Below, in pieces: positions 6,538 through 13,917 of a stretch of DNA of 17,296 bases (within the stretch, counting starts at the first letter, position 1; every line of letters begins with the position of its first letter). The translations under genes were made by a program, and so were the position numbers. Origin of the DNA: Firmicutes bacterium UBA3553 (GTDB lineage: Bacteria; Bacillota; Clostridia; Tissierellales; Sedimentibacteraceae); the NCBI GenBank assembly GCA_002381185.1, contig DFOA01000032.1:57318-74613 (forward strand). Direction: 5' to 3'. The notes under the pieces are model-generated. The model was given only the letters and a program-made list of their open reading frames with translations. It was not told the DNA's origin and did not search any database.

Positions 6538-7821
6538 TATATTGTAGAACACATCTAATCCGCCATATTGTGCTGCTGCACCCAAAATATCTTCTATTCT
6601 TAAAAGCTGGTTGTATTTTGCAACACGGTCGATTCTCGATGGAGCTCCTGTCTTGATTTGTCCTGCATTGACCGCAATTACCAAATCAGAAATTGTTGTA
6701 TCGTCTGTTTCTCCTGAGCGGTGTGATACAACTGCTGTGTATCCTGCTCTTTTTGCCATTTCAATTGCATCCAATGTTTCTGTTATTGTTCCTATTTGAT
6801 TCAATTTTATTAATATTGAATTCGTCACCTTCAATTCAATACCTTTTTTAAGCCTTTCTGTATTAGTAACAAATAAATCATCACCTACCAGCTGTACTTT
6901 GTCACCCAATTTTTCGGTTAGTAACTTCCAGCCTTCCCAGTCTTCTTCATTCATTCCATCTTCTATTGAAATTATAGGATACTTGTTTACCAGCTCCACA
7001 TAGAAATCAACCATTTCAGATTGAGTAAACTTTCTTCCTTCGCCTTCCAATGTGTAGATTTTAGTCTCAGGGTCGAATAAGTCAGTAGCTGCAACGTCCA
7101 CTGCAAGCATTATATCCTTTCCGGGAACATATCCTGCTTTTTCTATAGCTTCAACAATTGTTGCCAATGCTTCTTCATTTGAAGTCAAGTTTGGAGCAAA
7201 TCCTCCCTCATCCCCTACTGAAGTACTTAATCCTTTTGACTTCAACACGCTTTTCAGGCTGTGGAACACTTCCGCACCCATTCTGAGCGCTTCTTTGAAG
7301 CAGCATGCTCCCACAGGCATTACCATAAATTCCTGTATATCAACATTGTTATCGGCATGCTGCCCGCCGTTTAATATGTTCATCATTGGAACAGGAAGAG
7401 TTTTAGCGTTAACTCCGCCCAAGTATTGATACAATGGTAATCCCAATGTATCCGCCGCGGCTTTAGCACATGCAACAGAAACTCCCAATATTGCATTTGC
7501 TCCCAGTCTTCCTTTGTTAGGAGTACCGTCAAGCTCAATTAACAAATTATCAATGGTAATCTGTTCTAAAGCATCTCTTCCTATCAGTTCAGGAGCAATG
7601 ATATTATTTACATTGTCAACCGCATTTTGTACACCCTTGCCTAAATATCTTGTCTTATCATTGTCACGAAGCTCAACTGCTTCAAAGGCTCCGGTTGATG
7701 CTCCTGATGGCACTCCCGCTCTTCCGTATCCGCCGCTTTCTGTCCTTACTTCAACTTCAACAGTTGGATTTCCTCTTGAATCCAATATCTCTCTTGCGTA
7801 TATATCTGATATAATTGTCAT
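6526..7821 (-). CDS. eno: Enolase
   Basis: A 431-aa cytoplasmic glycolytic enzyme that converts 2-phosphoglycerate to phosphoenolpyruvate. The N-terminal EILDSRGNPT, the SGASTG loop (39-44), His155 in GGQHADN, the catalytic Glu205 in GDEGG, Mg ligands Asp242, Glu287 (SIEDGM) and Asp314 (VGDD), the base Lys339 (IKLNQIGT) and SHRSGETDD are all present, so it should be active. The start has GGAGG nine bases upstream and lies 15 bp after gpmI. It is the last gene of the cggR operon. Its stop codon lies inside an 11-nt repeat unit, so the final residues (N-N-R) are encoded by the repeat. Confidence 0.98.
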   Translation of the reverse strand: MTIISDIYAREILDSRGNPTVEVEVRTESGGYGRAGVPSGASTGAFEAVELRDNDKTRYLGKGVQNAVDNVNNIIAPELIGRDALEQITIDNLLIELDGTPNKGRLGANAILGVSVACAKAAADTLGLPLYQYLGGVNAKTLPVPMMNILNGGQHADNNVDIQEFMVMPVGACCFKEALRMGAEVFHSLKSVLKSKGLSTSVGDEGGFAPNLTSNEEALATIVEAIEKAGYVPGKDIMLAVDVAATDLFDPETKIYTLEGEGRKFTQSEMVDFYVELVNKYPIISIEDGMNEEDWEGWKLLTEKLGDKVQLVGDDLFVTNTERLKKGIELKVTNSILIKLNQIGTITETLDAIEMAKRAGYTAVVSHRSGETDDTTISDLVIAVNAGQIKTGAPSRIDRVAKYNQLLRIEDILGAAAQYGGLDVFYNINNR

Positions 7822-7836
7822 TTTTATTATCCTCCA

Positions 7837-9375
7837 TTATTTCGTTTCATGAATGATTAAGCTTTGTCCCGTCATTTCTTCAGGCTTTTCAAGTCCCATA
7901 AGCTCAAGCATAGTAGGTGCGATATCTGCCAAAATGCCTTCTTTTAATTTAAAATTCTTAGGACTTTTCACTACAATAAACGGAACCTTATTTGTTGAAT
8001 GCGCAGTTAATTTTGCTAAATTTGAAGTGTCCAGCATTTCCTCGCAATTTCCGTGATCTGCTGTAATTATTGCCGTACCTTCAGATCTTATTATAAAATT
8101 CACAATTTCGCCAAGGCATTTATCCACCGCCTCAACTGCCTTTATAGCAGCTTCAATGTCTCCCGTATGACCTACCATGTCAGGATTTGCAAAATTTATA
8201 ATCATAACCTGGTACATATCTTTTTCTAATTCTTCCATTATCATATTCTTAAGCTCGAAAGCGCTCATTTCAGGCTTTAAATCATATGTAGGAACATCAG
8301 GTGACGGAATAAGAATTCTTACTTCATGTTTAAACGGCTCTTCAATTTCACCATTAAAGAAATATGTCACATGAGCATATTTTTCAGTTTCTGCGGCTCT
8401 TAACTGCTTATATCCTTTATTGCTTAAATACTCTCCCAGTGTGTTTTTAACAAAATGAGGCTTAAAAGCAATTTCAACATTTTCTATTGTTTTATCATAT
8501 AAAGTCATGCATACAAATTTTACATTGACCTTTTTTCTGTTGAAGTAGTCAAAATCATTGTCAACAAAAGCTCTTGTAAGCTGCCTAGCCCTGTCAGGCC
8601 TGAAATTGTAAAAAATTACAGCATCATTATTTTTAATTGTTGCAAGTTCGCCATTTTCCTTTTCAATTAAAATGGGCCTGATAAATTCATCTGTTACTCC
8701 ATTTAGATACGAATTTTTCACTGCTTCAAGAGGATCTTTGAATCTTTCGCCTTCACCTTTTACCATAGCATTGTATGCCAATTCGATTCTGTCCCATTGC
8801 TTGTTTCTGTCCATGGCATAATATCTTCCCATTATGGAGGCAATGTGTCCAAGACCTATAGTTTTGATTTTTTTCTTAAGTTCCTTAATAAAATTAGGGC
8901 TGCTTGTAGGACTGACATCTCGTCCGTCAGTTATACAATGTATTTCAACATCCTTAATATCATTTTTCTTAGCCAGCTCCATCAAGCTATACAAATGTGA
9001 ATTATGGCTGTGAACTCCTCCGTTAGAAAACAGCCCTATAAAGTGAAGTGTGGAATTATTTTGTTTTACATGGTCAAACGCAGAAATTACAGCTTCATTG
9101 TTGTCAATTTCGCCGTCTTCGATTGCTTTCGTTATTCTTGTAAAATCCTGATAAACTATTCTTCCTGCTCCTATGTTCAAATGCCCTACTTCTGAATTTC
9201 CCATCTGTCCTTTTGGCAGACCCACATCATAGCCGCTTGCCGATAAAACTGTATTAGGATATTTTCTCATAAGCACATCAAAATTTGGTGTTTTTGCTCT
9301 CTTAATTGCATTTCCTTCATAGTCATTTCCCAAACCCCAACCATCCAGGATAATCAATGCTGTTACTTTATTCAT
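7837..9375 (-). CDS. gpmI: Cofactor-independent phosphoglycerate mutase
   Basis: A 512-aa Mn-dependent, 2,3-bisphosphoglycerate-independent mutase interconverting 3- and 2-phosphoglycerate; it belongs to the alkaline phosphatase superfamily. Visible are LDGWG with metal-ligand Asp11, QMGNSEVGHLNIGAGR with the phosphorylated Ser61, DGRDVSPTS, FRPDRARQ, ADHGNCEEM and AHSTNKVPF. Length matches the family (about 510). The start is the ATG at 9375, preceded by AAGGTAGGT, a somewhat degenerate ribosome binding site; an ATG at 9399 lies within tpiA and lacks a site. It begins 13 bp after tpiA and is co-transcribed. Mn-dependent mutases of this type are known to be pH-sensitive in sporulating Bacillus. 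Confidence 0.97.
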   Translation of the reverse strand: MNKVTALIILDGWGLGNDYEGNAIKRAKTPNFDVLMRKYPNTVLSASGYDVGLPKGQMGNSEVGHLNIGAGRIVYQDFTRITKAIEDGEIDNNEAVISAFDHVKQNNSTLHFIGLFSNGGVHSHNSHLYSLMELAKKNDIKDVEIHCITDGRDVSPTSSPNFIKELKKKIKTIGLGHIASIMGRYYAMDRNKQWDRIELAYNAMVKGEGERFKDPLEAVKNSYLNGVTDEFIRPILIEKENGELATIKNNDAVIFYNFRPDRARQLTRAFVDNDFDYFNRKKVNVKFVCMTLYDKTIENVEIAFKPHFVKNTLGEYLSNKGYKQLRAAETEKYAHVTYFFNGEIEEPFKHEVRILIPSPDVPTYDLKPEMSAFELKNMIMEELEKDMYQVMIINFANPDMVGHTGDIEAAIKAVEAVDKCLGEIVNFIIRSEGTAIITADHGNCEEMLDTSNLAKLTAHSTNKVPFIVVKSPKNFKLKEGILADIAPTMLELMGLEKPEEMTGQSLIIHETK

Positions 9376-9388
9376 AGAATGACCTACC

Positions 9389-10147
9389 TTACTTAGCATA
9401 ATTAATTATTTTCAAGAATTCGTCAGCCTTTAAGCTTGCACCTCCAACTAATGCACCGTCTATGTCTGATTGGCCTAATATTTCTTTGGCATTGTCACCT
9501 TTAACGCTGCCTCCGTATTGAATGATTATTTTATCAGACAATTGTTTATTATATATTTCAGAAATGCACATTCTGATAAATGAAGCCATTTCATTTGCTT
9601 GTTCGCTTGTTGCATTTATTCCGGTTCCGATTGCCCAGATAGGTTCATATGCAACTGCTATTTTTTCTGCATCAGAAGGCTGAATATTTTCAAAGGCCTT
9701 GATAATTTGATTTTTTACAGTCTCTTTTTCCTTTTTTTCTTCTCTCTCCTTAAGAGTTTCACCTACACATAATATGGGAATTATATCATATTTCAAAGCT
9801 GACTTCAATTTTTTATTGACAGTTTCATCCGTTTCATTAAAATATTGTCTTCTTTCAGAATGCCCGATAATAACATATTCAACCCCCATATTTTTCAGCA
9901 TCAAAGGAGATATTTCACCGGTATACGCACCTTTGTCTTCAAAATGCATGTTTTGTGCACCTATTTTTATATCTGTATTTTTTATTGATTCTTTAACAGC
10001 ATATAAAGAGGTAAAAGTCGGACATATGAGTATATCAACATTATTATCAAATTCTCCTGACAGTGATTTTAAACTTTCAACCAGCTCCAGGCTTTGCTTT
10101 ACATCGTTATTCATTTTCCAGTTTCCGGCTATTAATGTTCTTCTCAT
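9389..10147 (-). CDS. tpiA: Triose-phosphate isomerase
   Basis: A 252-aa TIM-barrel enzyme that interconverts dihydroxyacetone phosphate and glyceraldehyde 3-phosphate. The N-terminal AGNWKMN carries Asn9 and catalytic Lys11, GHSERRQYF carries electrophile His96, AYEPIWAIGTG contains the catalytic Glu168 and loop 6, and GGSVKGDN and GALVGGASL bind phosphate. Length is normal. The ribosome binding site AGGAGG overlaps the pgk stop codon (8 bp between genes), so translation of the two is probably coupled. Confidence 0.98.
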   Translation of the reverse strand: MRRTLIAGNWKMNNDVKQSLELVESLKSLSGEFDNNVDILICPTFTSLYAVKESIKNTDIKIGAQNMHFEDKGAYTGEISPLMLKNMGVEYVIIGHSERRQYFNETDETVNKKLKSALKYDIIPILCVGETLKEREEKKEKETVKNQIIKAFENIQPSDAEKIAVAYEPIWAIGTGINATSEQANEMASFIRMCISEIYNKQLSDKIIIQYGGSVKGDNAKEILGQSDIDGALVGGASLKADEFLKIINYAK

Positions 10148-10155
10148 ACTGCCTC

Positions 10156-11349
10156 CTATTTATTATCAACCGCCTCTATTCCTGGCAGAGATTTTCCTTC
10201 TAAAAATTCTAATGAAGCTCCTCCGCCGGTGGATATATGGGTGATTCTGTCTGCCAGCCCCGCTTTTTCAATTGCTGCCGCGCTGTCTCCTCCGCCGATT
10301 ATTGAAACAGCTTCTTTATTCTTTGCTATGTATTCGGCTATAGAATTGGTACCTTTTGCAAAGTTATCCATTTCAAACACACCCAATGGACCATTCCATA
10401 TAATTGTTTTTGATTCTTTAATAATTTTGCTGAATACCTCTATTGTTTTTTCTCCTATGTCAAGTCCCATGAAGCCTTCCGGAATTTTATCAGAATCTAC
10501 GGTGCAGAATTCCGCATCATTTTTAAATTCCTTAGCAACAACCGTATCAACAGGAAGAATTAAATTCACATTTTTAACTTTTGACTTTTCAATTAATTCC
10601 TTGGCAAGTTCCACTCTTTCTTCTTCCAGCAAAGATGTTCCTATTGGATATCCCATTGATTTCAAGAATGTATACGCCATTCCGCCGCCTACTAAAATGT
10701 TGTCGGCTATATTTAAAAGATTTTCAATAACGGCAATTTTATCTGATACTTTTGCTCCTCCTAATATTGCAGTAAGAGGCCTTTTAGGATTTTCCAAAGC
10801 ATTGCCCATAACTTCTATTTCTTTTTCAACCAGGAAACCTACTGCAGATGGAAGGTATCTACATACCCCTGCATTTGATGCATGTGCTCTGTGCGCTGTT
10901 CCGAAAGCATCATTAACATATAAATCTCCTAAAGAAGCCAAATCCTTTGCAAATTCTTCACTGTTTTTTTCTTCTTCTTTTCTGAATCTCGTATTTTGAA
11001 GGAGCATTACGTCGCCAGACTTTAATGATGAAGCAGTTGCTTTTACATTATTGTCAACAATCATGTCGCATTCCGCGAATATAACCTGTTTGCCTAATAA
11101 CTCGCTTAATCTTTTAGCTACGGGAAGCAGTGAATATTTTTGATTAGCTTCTCCCTTTGGTCTTCCCAAATGTGACATTAAAATCACTGATGCTCCGTTA
11201 TCCAAAAGAAAGTTTATTGTAGGAAGCGAGCTTGTAATTCTTATGTCATCAGTTATATTTTTATTCTCATCAAGAGGTACATTAAAATCACATCTTACCA
11301 ATACCCTTTTATTTCTTACATCAATATCTTTTAAAGTTTTTTTGTTCAT
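10156..11349 (-). CDS. pgk: Phosphoglycerate kinase
   Basis: A 397-aa monomeric kinase that makes ATP from 1,3-bisphosphoglycerate. RCDFNVPLD (19-27), SHLGRPKG, the NDAFGTAHRAHAS segment, GGAKVSDKI, WNGPLGVFE and the C-terminal GGGDSAAA and STGGGASLEFLEG nucleotide/phosphate-binding loops are all intact. The start at 11349 is preceded by AAAGGAGG at five bases. It is separated from gap by a 148-bp gap filled by the 11-nt repeat hairpin, the only long spacer between enzyme genes in the operon, so its expression relative to gap may be set there (inference). Confidence 0.98.
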   Translation of the reverse strand: MNKKTLKDIDVRNKRVLVRCDFNVPLDENKNITDDIRITSSLPTINFLLDNGASVILMSHLGRPKGEANQKYSLLPVAKRLSELLGKQVIFAECDMIVDNNVKATASSLKSGDVMLLQNTRFRKEEEKNSEEFAKDLASLGDLYVNDAFGTAHRAHASNAGVCRYLPSAVGFLVEKEIEVMGNALENPKRPLTAILGGAKVSDKIAVIENLLNIADNILVGGGMAYTFLKSMGYPIGTSLLEEERVELAKELIEKSKVKNVNLILPVDTVVAKEFKNDAEFCTVDSDKIPEGFMGLDIGEKTIEVFSKIIKESKTIIWNGPLGVFEMDNFAKGTNSIAEYIAKNKEAVSIIGGGDSAAAIEKAGLADRITHISTGGGASLEFLEGKSLPGIEAVDNK

Positions 11350-11366
11350 ACAAACCTCCTTTAACT

Positions 11367-11497
11367 ATGGATTAGCAATGGATAAAGCGATGGATTAGCA
11401 ATGGGTTAGCAATGGGTTAGCAATTGCTTATGTGCCTTCGGCACTCTATCGCCCACCCATTGCACACCTATCGCTTATCAATCGCTCATCTATCGTT
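11367..11497 (-). repeat. 11-nt repeat hairpin between gap and pgk
   Basis: On the plus strand, 11367-11422 holds five near-identical units: ATGGATTAGCA, ATGGATAAAGCG, ATGGATTAGCA, and ATGGGTTAGCA twice. An apex hairpin GTGCC-TTC-GGCAC follows at 11432-11444. Inverse-sense units then stand in exact 11-base register at 11454-11497: CACCCATTGCA, CACCTATCGCT, TATCAATCGCT, CATCTATCGTT. The last unit directly abuts the gap stop codon. The arms are partly complementary (for example CAATGGGT with ACCCATTG), giving a long imperfect hairpin. No T run follows it in the transcript, so it is unlikely to be a simple terminator. It fills nearly all of the intergenic space. Confidence 0.8.
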
Positions 11498-12505
11498 CTA
11501 TTTCATTGATCCCCAATATTTTGCAACCCTTACTAATTGATGTGTGAAAGACATTTCATTATCATACCAGGCAATTAGTTTTATCAGTTGTTTTCCATCA
11601 GATTCAAGAATTTGAGTTGACAATGCATCAAATATGCATGCGTAGCTGCTTCCTATAACATCGCTTGAAACTATCGGATCTTCTGTATAAGCTAGTGTTT
11701 CATTAGATGCATTTTTAATTGCAGCATTGATTTCTTCCACTGATACTGTCTTTTTTAACTCAACGGTCAAGTCAACAACTGAACCTGTTATTGTAGGAAC
11801 ACGAAGTGCTATGCCATCTAATTTTCCTTTTAATTCCGGAAGAACTACTCCAACCGTCTTAGCAGCTCCTGTTGAAGCAGGAACTATGTTTGAAGCTGCA
11901 GCACGGCCTCTTCTTGCCTTTATTCCGCTCTTATGTGAGTTATCATGAATATTCTGGTCATTTGTATACGCATGAACTGTAGTCATTAAGCCTTTTTCGA
12001 TTCCGAAAACATCATTTAACACTTTTGCCAGAGGTGCAAGACAGTTTGTTGTGCATGATGCTGCTGATATTACTGTTTCAGTTCCATCAAGAATATTGTG
12101 GTTTACATTATAAACAACTGTTTTTAAATCTCCCTTTCCGGGTGCTGACAGCAATACCTTTTTAGCTCCTGCTTTAATATGAGCTTCTGCTTTTTCTCTG
12201 TCGTTAAATTTTCCTGTGCAGTCGATAACCAAATCAATGTCAAGTTCTTTCCAGTTACAGTTTTCAGGGTCTTTAACTCTTGATGTAACTATCTCATTTC
12301 CATCTACAATCAAGGAATTTTCATTATAAGTTATTTTATCTGTCATGAAATTTCCATGAGCTGTATCGTACTTCAATAAATATGCCAAAGTTTCAGCATC
12401 TGAATTTGTATTGATAGCCACAACCTTAAAGTCACTATCCTGTGCCATTAATCTCAATGCTAATCTTCCTATTCTTCCGAAACCGTTAATCGCTACTCTT
12501 ACCAT
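11498..12505 (-). CDS. gap: Glyceraldehyde-3-phosphate dehydrogenase
   Basis: A 335-aa phosphorylating dehydrogenase that oxidises glyceraldehyde 3-phosphate to 1,3-bisphosphoglycerate. The N-terminal GFGRIGR binds dinucleotide, SAASCTTNC contains catalytic Cys151, and TTVHAYTNDQ carries His178. WYDNEMSF closes the NAD pocket. Coenzyme positions are unusual: the usual AINDLTD has become AINTNSD, losing the Asp that favours NAD, and the usual L-P before H-K (Leu187-Pro188 in Bacillus stearothermophilus) reads N-S (189-190). Chloroplast and NADP-type enzymes carry Ser at that site, so NADP or dual use is possible. AGGAGG precedes the start. A stem-loop lies between cggR and this gene. The enzyme call is certain; cofactor preference is inference. 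Confidence 0.97.
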   Translation of the reverse strand: MVRVAINGFGRIGRLALRLMAQDSDFKVVAINTNSDAETLAYLLKYDTAHGNFMTDKITYNENSLIVDGNEIVTSRVKDPENCNWKELDIDLVIDCTGKFNDREKAEAHIKAGAKKVLLSAPGKGDLKTVVYNVNHNILDGTETVISAASCTTNCLAPLAKVLNDVFGIEKGLMTTVHAYTNDQNIHDNSHKSGIKARRGRAAASNIVPASTGAAKTVGVVLPELKGKLDGIALRVPTITGSVVDLTVELKKTVSVEEINAAIKNASNETLAYTEDPIVSSDVIGSSYACIFDALSTQILESDGKQLIKLIAWYDNEMSFTHQLVRVAKYWGSMK

Positions 12506-12551
12506 AAAATCCTCCTATTTAAAAAACATATTATAATTTAATTTTTATATA

Positions 12552-12586
12552 TCAGCGGAAGGTGAAAAATTTACCACATCCGCTGA
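12552..12586 (-). promoter_or_regulatory. Stem-loop between cggR and gap
   Basis: TCAGCGGA (12552-12559) and its exact complement TCCGCTGA (12579-12586) form an 8-bp GC-containing stem in the 96-bp gap upstream of gap. No T run follows on the minus strand, so it is not a terminator. In Bacillus subtilis the cggR-gapA mRNA is cut near the end of cggR and a stem-loop protects the gapA part; this one is in the equivalent position. Confidence 0.65.
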
Positions 12587-12601
12587 AATAAGACTACTTC
12601 A

Positions 12602-13627
12602 CTATAATTCTAATATCCTTTTAGCTGCTGCTTCATCTGTTACAAGGATAAAATTATTATTAAATTTAGATATTGCATAAATTGCTTCTGCTTTAGAGCT
12701 TCCTGCTGCAACTCCCACAGAATTTTTTATTACTTTAAAATTATCCAAGGTTATTCCGACGGAATTAGTCTGCATCTTTACACTACCGTCACGGTCAAAG
12801 AAATAGCCGAAGGCTTCAGCTGTTAAATTATCTGATTCAATTTTATTAAACACACTTTTATCGGCCTTTCTTCTTATTGCCATATCTTTTGCATTTCCAA
12901 GTCCGAATACCAATAAATTGATTTTTTGTATATCCTCAAGAACATCATTTATCATTTTATTGTTTTTTAGCATGTTTAGTTCCTGTTCATCCAGATTATC
13001 AGGAATGTGCAGTAATTTATAAGAAGCACCTAGCTTTTCCGCCAGATTTGCCGCTATAGTGTTGGCCTGGATTTCAAGTTCTTCACTTAATCCCCCTCTT
13101 GCAGGCAATACCTTAATACTTTTAATTCCTTTTTTCCTTTTCATTTGATTTACCACACATGCCATGGTCGTTCCGCCTGATATTCCCAAGACTGTATCAT
13201 TTTTTATAAGTTCCAATACAATCTCAGCTGCTTTTTTTCCTAAATCATTAAAAGTAAAAGCATCCTTTTCTGCATCTCCTGATACAACTGCAACCCTCTT
13301 TAGTTTTAGTTTTTCCATGAGTTTTAATTCTATATCAGACAAATTTTTTATGTAGTAAAATGTATCGTGTATTTCTGAAAGCAAACTTAATCCTGCTTCT
13401 GTTAAATTAACACCCGCAGATTGAATATCAATTAAATCCAATTCTTTCAATTTATCAATTTCTGTACGCATGGTTCTTTCGGTAATACCAAGTTTGGTTG
13501 ATAAGTTTCTTCTGCCTATTGGTTGTGACATGCTTATCACTTTAAGAATTTCATACCTCTTCATTAATAAATCAACAGTTTCAGGAACTATTTTGTTTTG
13601 TATTTCAAAGATTCTATTTATGTTCAT
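12602..13627 (-). CDS. cggR: Central glycolytic genes regulator (SorC/DeoR family)
   Basis: A 341-aa repressor of the glycolytic operon. Residues about 24-65 form a winged helix-turn-helix (recognition region KLGITERTMRTEIDKL). Residues from about 108 form a sugar-phosphate-binding domain with GISGGTTMA (148-156), LPARGG and the ANTIAANLAEKLGA helix, as in Bacillus subtilis CggR, where fructose-1,6-bisphosphate is the inducer. The start is the ATG at 13627, preceded by CGGAGG; an ATG 36 bases upstream lacks a site and lies inside the putative operator. It is the first gene of the operon, so it should repress its own synthesis through the operator at 13639-13674. Confidence 0.95.
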   Translation of the reverse strand: MNINRIFEIQNKIVPETVDLLMKRYEILKVISMSQPIGRRNLSTKLGITERTMRTEIDKLKELDLIDIQSAGVNLTEAGLSLLSEIHDTFYYIKNLSDIELKLMEKLKLKRVAVVSGDAEKDAFTFNDLGKKAAEIVLELIKNDTVLGISGGTTMACVVNQMKRKKGIKSIKVLPARGGLSEELEIQANTIAANLAEKLGASYKLLHIPDNLDEQELNMLKNNKMINDVLEDIQKINLLVFGLGNAKDMAIRRKADKSVFNKIESDNLTAEAFGYFFDRDGSVKMQTNSVGITLDNFKVIKNSVGVAAGSSKAEAIYAISKFNNNFILVTDEAAAKRILEL

Positions 13628-13638
13628 AATGCCTCCGG

Positions 13639-13674
13639 GATAATTAATGTCCCATATATACAATTTACGTCCCT
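13639..13674 (-). promoter_or_regulatory. CggR operator
   Basis: On the minus strand two GGGAC boxes (13669-13673 and 13649-13653) stand exactly 20 bp apart. Six bases after each comes a TGTC-like tetramer (TGTA, then TATC). This reproduces the Bacillus subtilis arrangement CGGGAC-N6-TGTC-N4 repeated twice. It begins at about +1 of the promoter at 13681-13708, so bound CggR would block early elongation. Confidence 0.8.
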
Positions 13675-13680
13675 AGCTTC

Positions 13681-13708
13681 ATTTTAACATATATATTTTA
13701 TAATGCAA
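13681..13708 (-). promoter_or_regulatory. Proximal promoter of the glycolytic operon
   Basis: Minus-strand TTGCAT (13703-13708), a 16-base spacer and TAAAAT (13681-13686) preceded by TGT (extended -10). The start is predicted near 13674, directly at the first GGGAC of the CggR operator. Confidence 0.7.
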
Positions 13709-13793
13709 TACTCTTTTTTGATTTTTTGGGGAATATTTATTTGGTAGAATAGAAATATTTTTTAAGATATGTGTTATACTGTTTAAAGTTCAA

Positions 13794-13811
13794 TAGAACA
13801 TGTATGTTCTA
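13794..13811 (-). promoter_or_regulatory. 18-bp palindrome, possible second operator
   Basis: TAGAACAT-GT-ATGTTCTA has perfect 8-base arms around a 2-base centre. It lies just downstream of the distal promoter candidate, where a repressor would act. A third GTTC (13788-13791) lies beside it. It does not match the CggR operator. It resembles a LexA box but has six bases between GAAC and GTTC where the Firmicute box has four. The binding protein is unknown. Confidence 0.5.
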
Positions 13812-13819
13812 CGGTTAAA

Positions 13820-13848
13820 ATTATATCACATCAAATATTCAATGTACA
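13820..13848 (-). promoter_or_regulatory. Distal promoter candidate upstream of cggR
   Basis: Minus-strand TATAAT (13820-13825) preceded by TGA (extended -10), 17 bases from TGTACA (13843-13848), a 4/6 match to TTGACA. The start would be near 13813, giving a leader of about 185 bases that runs through the palindrome, the proximal promoter and the CggR operator. Confidence 0.45.
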
Positions 13849-13850
13849 GA

Positions 13851-13891
13851 ACAAAATAAAAGAATATACTTATAAATTCAAAGTATATTCT
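13851..13891 (-). terminator. Intrinsic terminator after rpoN
   Basis: AGAATATACTT (13861-13871) and its exact complement (13881-13891) form an 11-bp stem with a nine-base loop, followed on the minus strand by TTTTATTTTG. It lies about 25 bases past the rpoN stop and separates rpoN from the cggR operon. Confidence 0.8.
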
Positions 13892-13895
13892 CAAT

Positions 13896-13917
13896 AATCA
13901 ATTGCTCATCCATTGTT
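13896..13917 (-). repeat. Two-unit copy of the 11-nt repeat at the rpoN stop
   Basis: Plus-strand AATCAATTGCT and CATCCATTGTT stand in exact 11-base register. The last two bases of the second unit belong to the rpoN TAA stop. There is no inverse arm; the ordinary terminator stem follows instead. Confidence 0.6.

Noticed and set aside
9376..9399. Upstream ATG for gpmI
   Set aside because: It lies within the tpiA coding end with no ribosome binding site; the ATG at 9375 gives the normal N-terminus leading into LDGWG.
10229..10999. 256-codon open frame on the plus strand opposite pgk, and a 209-codon one opposite murF at 1211-1840
   Set aside because: They lie wholly antisense to well-identified genes, show no recognisable domain or ribosome binding site, and are explained by codon bias of the opposite strand.
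11367..11497. CRISPR array
   Set aside because: Units are 11-12 bases with no unique spacers, the array inverts around an apex hairpin, and no cas genes are present.
11350..11497. Intrinsic terminator between gap and pgk
   Set aside because: The hairpin has no T run on its 3' side in the transcript and pgk has no obvious promoter of its own, so full termination is unlikely.
13628..13663. Upstream ATG for cggR (12 extra residues)
   Set aside because: It lacks a ribosome binding site and lies inside the operator, whereas the ATG at 13627 has CGGAGG at good spacing.
13794..13811. LexA (SOS) box
   Set aside because: The Firmicute box is GAAC-N4-GTTC; this palindrome has six bases between the half-sites and no SOS gene is adjacent.
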